From: Letharia columbiana | Taxonomy: Eukaryota; Ascomycota; Lecanoromycetes; Lecanorales; Parmeliaceae | Length of the DNA: 64,000 nucleotides | NCBI RefSeq assembly: GCF_014066305.1 | Contig: NW_023501073.1 | Location: 236,001-300,000, forward strand | Direction: 5' to 3' | Shown: one piece after another, positions 48,654-58,641 of the stretch | Position numbering within the stretch: position 1 is the first letter of the stretch | How the letters are laid out: every line of letters starts with the position of its first letter | Notes under the pieces: generated by a model | Databases searched by the model: none | What the model was told of the DNA's origin: nothing | What the model saw: the letters and a program-made list of their open reading frames with translations, nothing else | Position numbers and translations under genes: made by a program

Positions 48654-49072
48654 TCACGCATACTTGGCTCCATCGTCATCGCCATCGCCATCCTCCACCT
48701 CGTCTGAAGAATCGGCTCTGTCTTCTTTCTCCCCCTGTGCATCTTGATCCTTCGATAGTAATGCTCATCAGTCAAAGAAACGAGGCCGTCGATTCAGATC
48801 ACACATACCATGCGTGCCAACATCCTATTCCATCTGTCATCCTGACAGCGGTGGAGGCTATCTCGTGCAGTAGCCATTGGAAAAATGAACTCTCCTTCGC
48901 TTTGCACGGGTCCTTGAACCTCACTGAACCCCCCTTGGCCGTTGGGCACTTCAATCATTTCATCGCTCAAGTCTGGACCCTCGTGAGCTTCCTGAAATTC
49001 CTACAGTATCTGTTAGTCAAGGGTACTATGTGATGTGCAGTAACCACTATGTGATGGAGGCCGTACTGCCAT
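48654..49072 (-). CDS. Small acidic hypothetical protein
   Basis: Three proposed exons (49072-49067, 49000-48809, 48749-48654) give 97 residues. Both introns have good signals: the first has a GTACGG donor and a GACTAAC branch 12 nt before CTGTAG; the second runs from GTATGT to CGAAG. The product is acidic: EFQEAHEGPDLSDEMIEVPN, then EGEFIFPMATARDSLHRCQD, ending EVEDGDGDDDGAKYA. I do not recognise it. A two-codon first exon makes the start weak. It may be a remnant of a longer gene, because more acidic frames with stops follow downstream. Confidence 0.3.
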
Positions 49073-50340
49073 GGTGATTGGATCCCAGCGCGCGCTGATC
49101 TAGTCTCTTAGAATCTGCTCCGGCCATTTAAATAAAAACGGAATAGAGAAAAGAACCATCCCCTAGCACTTCTCCTAGCAAAAAAAAGCAGACCAGCATC
49201 GGATCGTTAAGTCGTTAGCAATCTAAAAACCAAATAACCCGCTTGACGTAGCAAATTGGTCTTCATCAATCGAGGCTTGCCAGTTTGGCCTGGTATGCCG
49301 CTTTGACCTCCTGTTGGATCTCTAACCGTATCCTCGCCTCCATTTCTCCCCTCAGCTCTTGCCGCAGCTTTCCCTTCAATTCCTGGTTTATCTGCTGGAA
49401 GTCTTCAAAACTTATAGCCAAATTGTTGTGAAAACAGGGAAATTTGGTGGGGCAAGGATCTGGATTGCACGGTGTCAAGGAAGCTTTTGGCTCATTTCCT
49501 GACCACTTAATTCTCACTTCATCTGACCACCCCCAACTTTCAAAGAGTTTTGGAAAAGAAATCTTCGATTTGAACCTTTTTTTCTATATATATTTAGAAC
49601 GGCTCGGAATAAGTGATGTGGGTAGTAGTACTCGAAGGTGGCTTTGCTGTCACAATATTGAATGAGAAGGCCGGTGGATTGAGCGGTACAAAGGTCTCGA
49701 AGATAAACAAAGGGCATTGAGCTAGCCATCCGAACATCATAGTACGATACCTGACTGTCGCAGCTGGTATTGACATGAGTGAGGCTTCTTAGAGAACTTC
49801 AGTCGACCCAGCATGCTATGGTGCCTGTGCTGTGTAGTAGGACAAATAACTTTAAGTCGCATCCATGACTCTCGATCTCCCTGTATCAGCAACACCATCA
49901 ACGTGTAAGAGAAGTAGACCATCACGGCCTTGCAGGTAGTGAGTCAGCACTCGATCGAAGACGTCTCTTTGCCCAGCGTTGAGAGTATGTGGATCGCAGG
50001 CTGGAAGCGGGTGGTGGATCGGATCTTCATTCCCAAAGAGGTGGAGATGATTTCACAGCGTCGAAGCATTGCAGATCATATATGCCCTGCTTCAACTTAC
50101 TCTGAAATAGTGACGTGCGTGTTGTTTGCCGCTCGTGGTGAGAGCACCACATTGCTGTATATGAGTTCGATTGAATAATACCCATTCACCATAGCGATTA
50201 TTATCACTGCACAACAATCAAAAGTGAAGACTCGTAAGGCGTCCCCAATCATCGCGTCTCTCTTGCTTGTAATAGGGACAAAACTAACACAGTATGCAAT
50301 TCTCTCAAGCCAACAATCCTCCATGTTCTCAAACCATCGA
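49073..50340. other. Gene-poor accessory sequence
   Basis: No family match. The minus-strand frame 49517-49266 (83 codons) ends with a predicted charged helix (ELRGEMEARIRLEIQQEVKA) and may be the end of a decayed coiled-coil gene. Other frames are short and unmotivated. Confidence 0.3.
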
Positions 50341-50445
50341 CTACACCCCAGCCCCGAACTTCGATAATATGATCAATTCCCTAATCGCCGTCAAAAAGCG
50401 TACGCCTATCATCTTGATCTCGAAATTATATTGAAAGCTCTCGCA
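50341..50445 (-). pseudogene. Relic of the secreted-protein family (C-terminal part)
   Basis: Read on the minus strand, the last 30 or so codons give ESFQYNFEIK then MIGVRFLTAIRELIILSKFG before a stop. The intact gene at 56302-56914 ends ESMAFDFEVE then VTGVRGLVAIGNLTILPKLG before its stop. Half of the 30 aligned residues are identical, without gaps, and the stops are two codons apart. Upstream of this block the frame breaks; a possible weak continuation (PQYHFVLAVDR against FYYSMLLVTRF) lies in another frame. This is a partial, decayed paralog about 6 kb from the intact one. Confidence 0.55.
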
Positions 50446-50830
50446 CCGGCAGAGATAGGACAACAGTGTGAAGATCTATCGACTGCGAGCACGAAATGGT
50501 ATTGTGGATGTAGGAATGCGAAGAGTTCAACAGAAGAAAACAATGTCATTGAGTGTTTGATGGCGCCGATGGTCCGTGCTTACGACGGGGAACCAAAGAT
50601 ACCAGAGATCTGTTATAGCGTTGTGGTCCCACCAAGGGCCAGAGCCAGGACGTCGAAGCAATGGTTGGCCTCACCAGCCGTGCTCTCTGCGCGTTTGCGT
50701 TCAAATGTACATAGTTCCGCTCTTGCATCCCGAGCTAGAATAGCATCCTTTCCATTATAACCGCCTGATACCAATTCCATCATGCCATTCTGCAAATAAC
50801 CTACGTGCGGCTTGTCCCGTCCTCTGCCGA

Positions 50831-50923
50831 CGTCCTTGACTATGCTGACTCTGAATAGAATGCGGGAGGGAAGAAAAAAAAAAAAAGAACGTCCTTGACG
50901 AGAATGCTGACTCTGAATAGAAT
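50831..50923. repeat. Direct repeat flanking a poly-A run
   Basis: A 31-33 bp segment with CGTCCTTGAC and then ATGCTGACTCTGAATAGAAT occurs at 50831-50861 and again at 50890-50923. An uninterrupted run of 13 A (about 50874-50886) lies between. A tandem duplication is the simplest explanation. Confidence 0.8.
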
Positions 50924-51022
50924 AGAGGTGACCAGAGTGCAGATGAGGTGACGAGGATAGAGGTAACCGGAATGTAGGTGGCGCGAATCGTAGGTGACGA
51001 GGATAATGTAGCTGACGAGAAA
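50924..51022. repeat. Degenerate minisatellite
   Basis: Variants of a 15-18 bp unit close to TAGGTGACGAGGATAG follow each other about six times (AGAGGTGACCAGAGTG, TGAGGTGACGAGGATA, GAGGTAACCGGAATG, TAGGTGGCGCGAATCG, TAGGTGACGAGGATAA, TAGCTGACGAG). Confidence 0.65.
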
Positions 51023-51376
51023 AAGGGGCCCCAAAAATAGGTAATTAAAAAACCAATTCGACAGGCACTTCGCGACCTTAAAACAGCCATCGATCGTGAG
51101 CGGAGTGGAATCGAAGAGGGAAGCGACGAGGCTTTGCGGAAGGCGGCAGAGGCGCTATAAAGTCTGAGAGGTGTGTTGTTAACTCACTTACATGGTGATT
51201 ACACTACTTTCTGCATTGAAAGATGCCAGTCCAGGTCACTGAGACCGCTGGAGTTTTTGGTGCCACTCCCTGGCCTTGCAACAGGTATTTTCCCATACGG
51301 CATCACCAAGCAAGCCTGGTTGTTGGAGCACCTGACGAAGATTGTGGACGCCGCTGATCCAGACCTTGAGGCTCGA

Positions 51377-52074
51377 ATGCCGAGCTCAAACGTCAACCTT
51401 CACAAATTCTTGGACAGGGCAGCAGACTTTGGAGTAGAGGAGGCTCGCTGCCTGGTGGAAGAGGCCAAGGTATGTGAGAACACCTGCTCTGTTGACATTC
51501 GCTGATATACGTACAGATACTGTGGCCAACGCTCTCGCTTGATGCACCCAACGTTCTCGCTTTGTGGAAGGGCCTGAGGGGGTCAAAAGAGTCCATCCTA
51601 CCGTATAAGCGTTTGAGTGCATTCTTCGCTCTTGGAAGCAAGCGACTCAATGCCCGGGCGGCTGAATGGAAACAAGAGGACATCCTACCGACCATAGTGC
51701 ATGGCATCATAGCAGACATAGCAATTGTGCTGGCACATGACTCTGAACCGACGTCGTCGTCACCAGAACTCACTCCTAGCATGTGGGCCGAACTATTCAT
51801 GTCCTTGACACGTATTGGCGAAGAATTGGTCGACTACAACAACCGGCACATGGCAGCCATCAAAGACGCCAATGGCCCACAGGCGATGGGTGACACTCTG
51901 GAGGTCATTGCAGCGACATTTGCGAGGCGGTCAGACGTGGATTCATGCAAGATGTGGATGGACCAGATTGCAAGGTACATGTATGTTGCCATGAATTCGA
52001 AGAACGAGGAACTTGGCAAGCAGCTGGAAAAGATCGTGGGCGTGCTGAAGACACTGGAGCTGAACGCCCAGTGA
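51377..52074 (+). CDS. Hypothetical helical protein of the accessory block
   Basis: Two exons, 51377-51469 and 51517-52074 (47-nt intron, GTATGT donor, CGCTGAT branch, ACAG acceptor), give 216 residues from the ATG at 51377. The frame is open further upstream, and a helical stretch RQALRDLKTAIDRERSGIEE lies in the same frame at 51059-51157 but is cut off by a stop, so an upstream exon may be missed. Not recognised. It has alternating hydrophobic helices (DILPTIVHGIIADIAIVLAH; MWAELFMSLTRIGEELVDY; MWMDQIARYMYVAMNSKNEE) and a charged C-terminal helix (LGKQLEKIVGVLKTLELNAQ). Sequence quality is coding-like; identity and start are open. Confidence 0.5.
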
Positions 52075-52540
52075 CGGTTCAATGTTCTTCTTGCACGTTT
52101 GAGGATCGGTGGCGACCTCTCTACTAGATGTGGCGGGAGATGTCCACTCTTTATGTAGCTGCAATGATTGTCTTCGAATCACGATCCCATTGAATGGCAC
52201 CGCTGATGTAATGAATGCAACCTGTGTGGCAGCGTGTGCATCGTTCGCCCCAGAAGCCTACCGTCAATCCGAATTGCTCAAATGGAGCTGTCACTAGTAC
52301 CACCGGTGCTTGCAATTCAAGAGAATGTAGGATGCATTCTGTTTTATGCGGCGCTTTTGTACTGATGACTCAATTTCAGGACGTCGAAAGCAGCGTCCTC
52401 CTCCCCCCTCGCTTCTCCCATCATCGCCAGTGCACTGCATAAGCACACAGCCTTGGCTGTGCATCTCAGCGCTCATAAGACCTTTGCCGTAGAAAAAACC
52501 GTTAACTTTTCCAACACTGACTTGACGAATTTCATCGAAT
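52075..52540. other. Intergenic in accessory block
   Basis: Nothing recognised in this stretch. Confidence 0.35.
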
Positions 52541-53035
52541 TTACTCTGTCAGGCCTTGCGAGCTTCGTCTATTCTCTTCCGCTCGCCCGACGCATTGGCC
52601 GAAGTCGAAGCATGAAGTTGCGCGTACTTTTAACACCCCACACCTATGCAGCTGCGCTTTGAAAGACAGGCTCTGTTCATGAGAGGCTACCTTGTCATTC
52701 AACGCTTGTTGCTCTCGGAGAAGCTGGGCGTTGCTGGGGTTGAGGTCCTGGATCGTGGCCTCGCTGCAGAAGAATTGTAAAGCCTCTGACAGCGCCTTCT
52801 TATCCCTATCTGATGCGAAGTTGTACTCGTCATGTAGTTGACAAACTGTGGCGTCACTATGGCAGGAAATACTGTAAGACGCTCTGGTTGCGACTTCCTT
52901 ACGGCGCTCCAACTGCTGACTGCTTAGATTCTGACCCGGACCCGATAACGGCAGCCTCCGCTCCGGTTCCAGCCACCAGGCATCTGCCCGTCTCTGCCAC
53001 GCACGCCAGATTGCTGGGTCCGAGATCGCCATCAT
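52541..53035 (-). pseudogene. Coiled-coil repeat ORF or relic
   Basis: A minus-strand frame of 164 codons contains SEATIQDLNPSNAQLLREQQ and ALNDKVASHEQSLSFKAQL, closely resembling units of the coiled-coil repeat gene at 55.1-55.95 kb (SEVTIQDLRTTNAKLLQEQQ). DNA similarity to that gene is also visible over about 70 bp (52697-52770 against 55646-55717). The N-terminal part is unlike the other copy. Its first codon is an ATG at 53035, and nothing is known of the family. It may be a single-unit derivative, a recombinant or a pseudogene; I lean toward a partly decayed copy. Confidence 0.4.
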
Positions 53036-54224
53036 CCCTTCCTGAGGCTGTCTGAATCCCTCCTTGCGAGTAATAGGACCAAAACCCTGCGGATCTGAGT
53101 TGCTGTAGGTCTAAAGGTCAAAGGTCAGCATCACCAACTACGGTCAAATTCACGCCAGGCACGGACCGTACATTGGTAATTTGAGGACCTGGCCATCAAG
53201 CGCACATCGAGGGTCCTGTGCCATTCTCTTCTGTTGTCCGCAGCATCCAGAAACATCCAATGTCAACCATCGAGTGTTTCATGCGTAGCCCCTCGACACG
53301 GCTATCTCAATTGCTGCACTGTCAGCTCGAGCAACGAGAAGGATCGTGAGGAGGTGATGCAGGCCTGCAGCGGACTGTTTTATCAGAACACGACGGCTAC
53401 CACTGTATTCAAACGTTAGAAGGACGAGGATTCAGGGGCTGATACACGGGTGACATGCCTGTTTCGCTCGTATTGCAAAGTCTTTAAAGTGTCTTTGATC
53501 TTTCTACCACGCTGCGCGCATCTGAATCTTCACCAGTACCGATTCGTGGAAATACTGCCAATGTATGCTCGAGCAGCAATCTTGACAATCCACAAAATAA
53601 TATAATAACAGAACGTGATACTGCCCCGGTCGTCCATCTTTCACGCTGTACCAGGGTCTCGAACCCAGAGGGTAATTCTCCCAGCCTGCTCGAGCAAATC
53701 TCTTGATGTCCTGTAGTGACTATCTGAGCAGCCTGCAGGCTATCATATAGGATGCTTACTTAGTCAGGGCAAATGCTGTAAAGCCAATGGAACAGTATAC
53801 GAAAATGAAGCAGCTGGCTGAGGCAGAATGGGATGGCGCCTTGAAGGACCTGGGGCTACTTGTCAGTAAGAGATCGTTTGAACCCTTTCTATACTCGTGT
53901 CTGTTTAGGCCCGAGGATAGCAGTACTGCAGAGTGATAGACCACTAAGAGGTTCAGGACCCGCACTGCCGTTTTGATGAGTGCCACTTGGAGTGACGAGA
54001 GTTCAGATTCTCCTACGATGAATCTGATACCAGAAACCATAATATTCCTCAGATTCTAGGGCCTTCAACTGCTGCCGGAGTAAAAGGCATAGAGGGACTC
54101 GTCGTTACGTTATCGAAGAGCGCTAGTGGGCCGCTCGATATTTACCTGAATTTCCGGCACATTTTCTCACTCACCTCACCTGTCTTTTCTCACATATGTC
54201 AGCTGATAACTTCTCTTCTCAACC
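53036..54224. other. Gene-poor accessory sequence
   Basis: No gene recognised. A tRNA-like GGGTTCGAGACCC stretch on the minus strand near 53655 was examined and not accepted. Confidence 0.35.
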
Positions 54225-54699
54225 ATGTCTTCACCCAATGCCCCTCCTGAAAGTGAGTATTGGCGCAAGGAGGTCCTTGGAATCCAGAAGTTCCTAGCCT
54301 CCAAGTCATTGAACCTATCACGAGCCCTGGCACCAGGCGACCTTCAAGCAATGACAGAGCCTGTGGAAGAAGGACCAACACTCATAAGCAAGCTCGAAGA
54401 CCTGACCAAGCTACAAGAACAATGGCTGAACGATATTGACAATTTTCACAAGGCGCCGTGGCTGCCAACGAGTCAGAGTAAAGAAACTGGATAAAGATCA
54501 CGAGGCCGTGCAGAAGCATATTGATGTTCTCAATCAAAGGACATCCTTCAAAAACGAACAGGTCACGAAAGCAGAGGTCGTCGCTCAGAAAGCTTCTGAG
54601 GACAAGGATAGACTGGCCCACGAACTTCAAGGCATGCAGAAGCAGAAGGAGGACCTGGAACGACGGAGTGCCGATGCGAACGAGACCCTGTACGTATGA
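54225..54699 (+). pseudogene. Coiled-coil protein gene with frame breaks
   Basis: The first frame (ATG 54225) gives an 80-residue start, MSSPNAPPESEYWRKEVLGI, with PTLISKLEDLTKLQEQWLND. The continuation appears in a third frame (AVAANESE) and then in the frame of 54436-54699: VKKLDKDHEAVQKHIDVLNQ, then DKDRLAHELQGMQKQKEDLE. All pieces form heptad-type coiled coil. The shifts fall within 25 nt, too close for an intron, so at least two small indels are likely. A GTACGTATG at the end of the open frame (about 54689) is a good donor, so the ancestral gene continued downstream. Unrecognised family. Confidence 0.45.
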
Positions 54700-55081
54700 T
54701 TCTCTGTTGAGATGTCTTACCCATTCTGCTCTCTCATGAGTCGCCAGACATATATAAGAGTTCTCTGTTCCTAAGATATGTCTCGCGGCCGAATTGTCTA
54801 CCGAAAGAACAATGCTGACTCCGAAATCATCAAGGATCATCGTCACCTGACAAGGTTCGCAGTTGTACAAACGCTCGTGTGGACAAGAAAAAGTCTCACT
54901 GGGATGATGGTATAGAGTATGCCTGCGCTTTGTGTGAACAGAGAATGCGTCTGTGCACGGTGGTCGACAGTGAGCAGCGTGTGCTGTTGTTGCCTCGCAA
55001 GGCAGCCGAAAACGAGGGCCGCGGGCCTACAGAAGCGACATATTGGACGAGATGATGGTCCTGCATTAGCTATACAGTCAT
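54700..55081. other. Intergenic or decayed coding sequence
   Basis: A short open frame from 54778 (MSRGRIVYRKNNADSEIIKD) may be a lost exon of the preceding coiled-coil gene; no proof. Confidence 0.3.
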
Positions 55082-55610
55082 TCACAATACCCAATCATCA
55101 AGTCCTTTGATTCCACTCCTCAAACTCATAGATTCCAACCTCGTCGTCGAGACGGACCTCCATCCGTGCTCCATACGGTCCGTTTTCAATACACAAAACC
55201 CATTCCCACCCCCACACCTTAACCCTGCACCGATCAAGACCCCCCGTGCCACACTGATCCTCGTATGATCACTCTGCTCCACGATAACCAAACCCCTACG
55301 CTCGCTACAGCATCTCTGAGCTCGTACCAAGACGATTTTGCCCTCCTCTATCCCTTTGAATTCCCGCACCTCCTGCGCACCACAGCTGCTCGCTAGATCC
55401 TCCGTCAGGTCCTGGATCCTGGTTTCCCTCTGGCTCAGACTGCCGATGAACGTCTCCTGCGTCTTGCGTAGCTCAGCGTTGGCGGTAGTGAGGTCCTGGA
55501 TCGTGGTCTCCTTCTGGCCAATGCGCCGATCCCGGGAATCTGGCTCGTCGGTTGACGCCTGTTGCTCTCGGCTAAGCTGGGCTTTCAGCCCCCGAATCGT
55601 GGCTTTTCCC
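55082..55610 (-). CDS. Coiled-coil repeat protein, C-terminal open part
   Basis: On the minus strand an open frame of about 175 codons reads ATIRGLKAQLSREQQASTDE, then ETTIQDLTTANAELRKTQET, then ETRIQDLTEDLASSCGAQEV, followed by a non-repetitive C-terminus (GRGVLIG-type; LVIVEQSDHTRISVARGVLI; KTDRMEHGWRSVSTTRLESM) ending LDDWVL. The repeats are amphipathic helices typical of a coiled coil. No in-frame ATG begins the unit, so the 5' end must come from the repeat region further right, which is partly frameshifted. Function unknown. The non-repetitive end looks like a folded beta-rich domain. The gene could be functional with unrecognised introns or in early decay. Confidence 0.4.
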
Positions 55611-55905
55611 TAGCTGAACCTTCATTCTCGAGATGCTGGCTTGTGATTCAACGCTTGCTGCTCCTGGAGGAGCTTGGCGTTGGTGGTTCTGAGGTCTTGG
55701 ATCGTGACCTCGCTGCGGATACTGCTCTTTGCTACTTTGTTATCCGACGCTTATTGCGCTTGGAGAAGTCGGGCATTGGTGGTTTTTAGGTCCTGGGAAC
55801 GTGGCTTCCCTCTGGCTAATGCTCTTTGCTAATTTGTTCGTCAACGCTTGTTATCACTTGGTGAAGCCGGGCATTGGCCGTTTCCAGTCCCTGGATTGTT
55901 GCCTC
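55409..55905 (-). repeat. Tandem coding repeats, about 32 codons each
   Basis: A core close to GGTCCTGGATCGTGGC (plus strand) recurs at about 55409, 55493, 55589, 55694, 55790 and 55887. Spacings are 84, 96, 105, 96 and 97 nt: all but the last are multiples of three, so the array expanded as coding sequence. On the minus strand each core reads TIQDL or a variant, within units of the type ATIQGLETANARLHQ. The last spacing and an internal stop show decay at the 5' end. Confidence 0.7.
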
Positions 55906-55969
55906 GTGTTGCCGGAAGAGAGTAACAAAAGTCATGCATCTCTAGAGTGTGAACACCCCTAATGAGATT

Positions 55970-56290
55970 GTACAATTCAGGCACCTTACCCCACAAAAGC
56001 GACGATTTTTGTAGAATTTTCCTTAAGAACCGTCAATTCACCTGCAACGGGGGACTTGTAAGAGTCATACAATTCGGGCGCAGCGCCATGACAAAGGCGA
56101 CAATTGCACAACCTTTGCCTAAGCACTGTCACATTACCTGTACAGTTCAGGTGTAATGCCAGAAAAGTGACATTACCTGCAAGGGAGAGCGTCCAGAAGT
56201 CGTACAGTTCAGGTGCAGTGCCAGAAAAAAAGCGATATTCCTCGGGAACTATCCCCCAACAAAATCCGCGACTCTACCTGCAAGGAAATC
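55970..56290. repeat. Degenerate repeats next to the secreted-protein gene
   Basis: Variants of TACAATTCAGGCGCAGTGCC followed by AAAAGCGACATTACCTGCAA recur about four times (near 55973, 56078, 56143, 56204). On the minus strand they read as decayed peptide units such as GNVTFLALHLNCT, GAAPELYDSYKSPVAGELTV and KIVAFVG, so an old coding repeat is likely. Confidence 0.5.
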
Positions 56291-56301
56291 GTCCGTTTCA
56301 C

Positions 56302-56914
56302 TCAGGACCCCAACTTCGGTAGGATGGTCAAATTCCCAATCGCCACCAAACCGCGCACGCCCGTCACCTCGACCTCGAAATCAAACGCCATCGACTCGAA
56401 TACTCTCGTGAACCGTGTCACCAACAGCATTGAATAATAGAACATGCTCCACGTCATTGCCGCCCGAGGAAGCACACTGAGGATGACGTGCCTGGAGGTA
56501 TCTGTGTTCGTGTACACCAGCTCGCTCTGTCGGATTGCTTGGTTCCAATGGCTTCGGTGATCGATCCAGGCGTCGTTCGTTGCGACGGCGATGCAATAAA
56601 AAGCTAGTTGCGGAAGGATATCGTCGCCGTAGTGGGAGAAGGTGATGCTAATGAAGCCCGGGCCGTCCCAGCCTGAGCTCATTTCAAGGTTTTCGTGGGG
56701 ACGTGCGCTGGTAAGATTTGATTAGTGTGAGTTCGGAAGCCTTGGAGAAAGTCAAGAAAGTCATGACTCACCTCAAAGAAGGGTTCGTTGGGGTGTTTTT
56801 CGACGGGACGGTGATGTTGGAAATAGCCAGAGATGACAAGGAGAGAGGTGAGCTTGTTAAGACGAATCTGAAGAGCGCGGCTAGAAGAACAAAACAAGTC
56901 AACTTGAAAGGCAT
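56302..56914 (-). CDS. Small secreted protein, novel family
   Basis: Two exons, 56914-56772 and 56707-56302 (64-nt intron, GTGAGT donor, TTACCAG acceptor, phase 2), give 182 residues. The N-terminus is a clear signal peptide (MPFKLTCFVLLAALFRFVLT, cleavage perhaps near residue 30). The mature part has NxT sites (SNITVPS, GNLTILP), a Tyr/Trp/His-rich central stretch (GPGFISITFSHYGDD; NDAWIDHRSHWNQAIRQSEL), a hydrophobic WSMFYYSMLLVTRF segment and a beta-rich end. Only one Cys remains after cleavage, so it is not a disulfide-rich effector. I know no family with this pattern. Context (repeat-laden accessory block, decayed paralog at 50.3 kb) fits a fast-evolving secreted or effector-like protein, which is inference. 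Confidence 0.6.
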
Positions 56915-57553
56915 TTTGATTCCTCGCTGCAGCGTCGGAGAAAGAAGTTGGAGTCAACCGCTTTTCACAGTGGTCGGGTAGCGCTTTTGAGCGTTTGTTT
57001 GGCCTCCCGTCCTTGATCCGCTTGGGTCGCTTGATGTTGCTTTCGATGCTATTGCCGGTATGTAAATTCACCACGTCATGTCAGCTTAGCTCCGCTTGCT
57101 GCTCCTTCTGATCGTACTCCACAGATTTGATAAGAAAGAGAATTTAGGCATATGAAGTGTATGACCACGCATCTGCAAGAAACTGATAAGACGGTCACAG
57201 AGGACAAGACGCAGAGCCACCGAGGGCGTGACGAGTGAGGACATCCGAGGCAAGGCAGAACAGATGGGTTTCTACCACCGTTGACTTGAGTTTCTGCTCA
57301 GATTGCTTATTTCGGTAAGCCCGCCCTTTGAACTCCACGTGCGTGGCTCTATGTACATCGATCCCTGCAATAAGCCAGGACTCCACGTTTGCAGTGAATG
57401 CATGAATCCGTTGCAGCACGCAGAAGACCCCACGGGATGAACCCTACCAAGAACCTTCCTTGAAGACTGGAATCTATGAGCGGGTTTTTAGGCTCACTGA
57501 ATTGAGTCTTTCTTTCAGTGAATGCCCTAGTATTAGCAGGCTGTTAGTTACTT
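56915..57553. other. Intergenic in accessory block
   Basis: No gene recognised; it contains the promoter of the secreted-protein gene. Confidence 0.35.
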
Positions 57554-57675
57554 CGAGCCAAGTGAAGGTCACTTAGGTCATAACATTCATCATGCATGAA
57601 GCAAAGCCGTTAGTGAATCGAGCCTAGTGAACCACACTTAGGTCATAGCATTCATCATGCATGGCCGTTAGTGAA
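57554..57675. repeat. 65-bp tandem duplication
   Basis: A unit beginning CGAGCCAAGTGAAGGTCACT at 57554 recurs as CGAGCCTAGTGAACCACACT at 57619 (period 65). Both contain ACTTAGGTCATA and CATTCATCATGCATG; the second copy lacks a few bases (AAGCAAA). The two copies are about 85-90% alike by eye. Confidence 0.85.
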
Positions 57676-57711
57676 TTTGAAAGTGCACCATCCATAAATC
57701 TTATAACGTTC

Positions 57712-58641
57712 TCACAGATGCTTGGAAAAGAATCCAGCCAGCTGGGTATACCTACACCACCAAACGTCAGTAACCCGAGGCCTATGAGGAACCATTGAGC
57801 TGCGGATATTTACCCTCTCTCGAACTCCTTCAAGTTCTCTTTGTCACCCAGGTTTGCTCTTGCACCCATCCATCCGTGATGCATAGAGCCGTACTTCTCT
57901 ACCACATTCTCATCGTTCTTCTCCAGTGCCTGCCCGTACTCTTGCATCAATTCTGGCGTTCCGTCTTCTTTGGAGAAAAGGCAGATGAACGGTATGGTCA
58001 GCTTCTCGGCGTCTTCTTTCACAAGACGGCTGTGGTTCGCGGTCAGAGACTGGAAAGTGCTCACGGTCATGGTACATACCCAGGATGCGCCGTGCCAGCA
58101 GCTTTGAACTCCGTCCCTGCACCAGAATTCAACACAGCAAGTTTCCCACCCCAGCACAACCCATAGCATCCCCAGCATTTTACATCCCCATATGCACCCT
58201 TCGCCTCCACCACCATCTTTCCCAATGTCTTTGAATTCACGTCAATATTCGCAGTTCCCTGCATGAACTCGCCGGCAATTTTCTTTTTCTCATCCGTGTC
58301 CGGCGGGTAGAGACTCAGCGGCAGCGGTTTCCCTTTGAAGAAATCGGGCACTAGAACAAGAGCATCGAGGGAATGGGAGAGTAAGTCGGCGCCTTGTAGA
58401 GTTTGGGGTGTGGAGCCGAAGACGTCGTAGACGGCTATGAGGGCGCGGGTGGAGTTGGGTGGGCCCGTTTGATCTGAGAGTGAAAGATTGATGTTAAAGG
58501 GGTTTTATTGGAGAGAAGGTGGGAAGCCGGGTTGGACTCACAGACATCGAGACCTGCGAGCTTAGTGTAGGTGCCATTGGGCTTGTAATCATGCGTTGTA
58601 ACTGCTGGGAGAGAGCAGCATGCTTTGTCAACTTCCGCCAT
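57712..58641 (-). CDS. Dienelactone hydrolase family protein
   Basis: Four exons (58641-58542, 58473-58080, 58029-57814, 57751-57712) give 249 residues. The nucleophile elbow is GLCWGG (Cys140), preceded by STRALIAVYDVFGSTPQTLQ and ALVLVPDFF; the acid lies in FICLFSKEDGTPE and the catalytic His in SMHHGWMGARA. This Cys-Asp-His triad in an alpha/beta hydrolase defines the dienelactone hydrolase family, like yeast Aim2 and other cytosolic fungal members. In bacteria the reaction opens dienelactones during chlorocatechol breakdown; the fungal substrate is unknown. The 40-nt last exon (YTQLAGFFSKHL) matches the family C-terminus and would be missed by ORF calling. The start has the CCSLPAV segment usual here. 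Confidence 0.9.

Noticed and set aside
53640..53760. tRNA-like sequence with a GGGTTCGAGACCC box and a GCTCAGATAGT-like box on the minus strand
   Set aside because: The T-stem has a mismatch and the proposed acceptor ends do not pair; no cloverleaf could be drawn.
47422..57711. Complete transposon or LTR element in the accessory block
   Set aside because: No terminal repeats, target-site duplications, transposase, integrase or reverse-transcriptase motifs were found.
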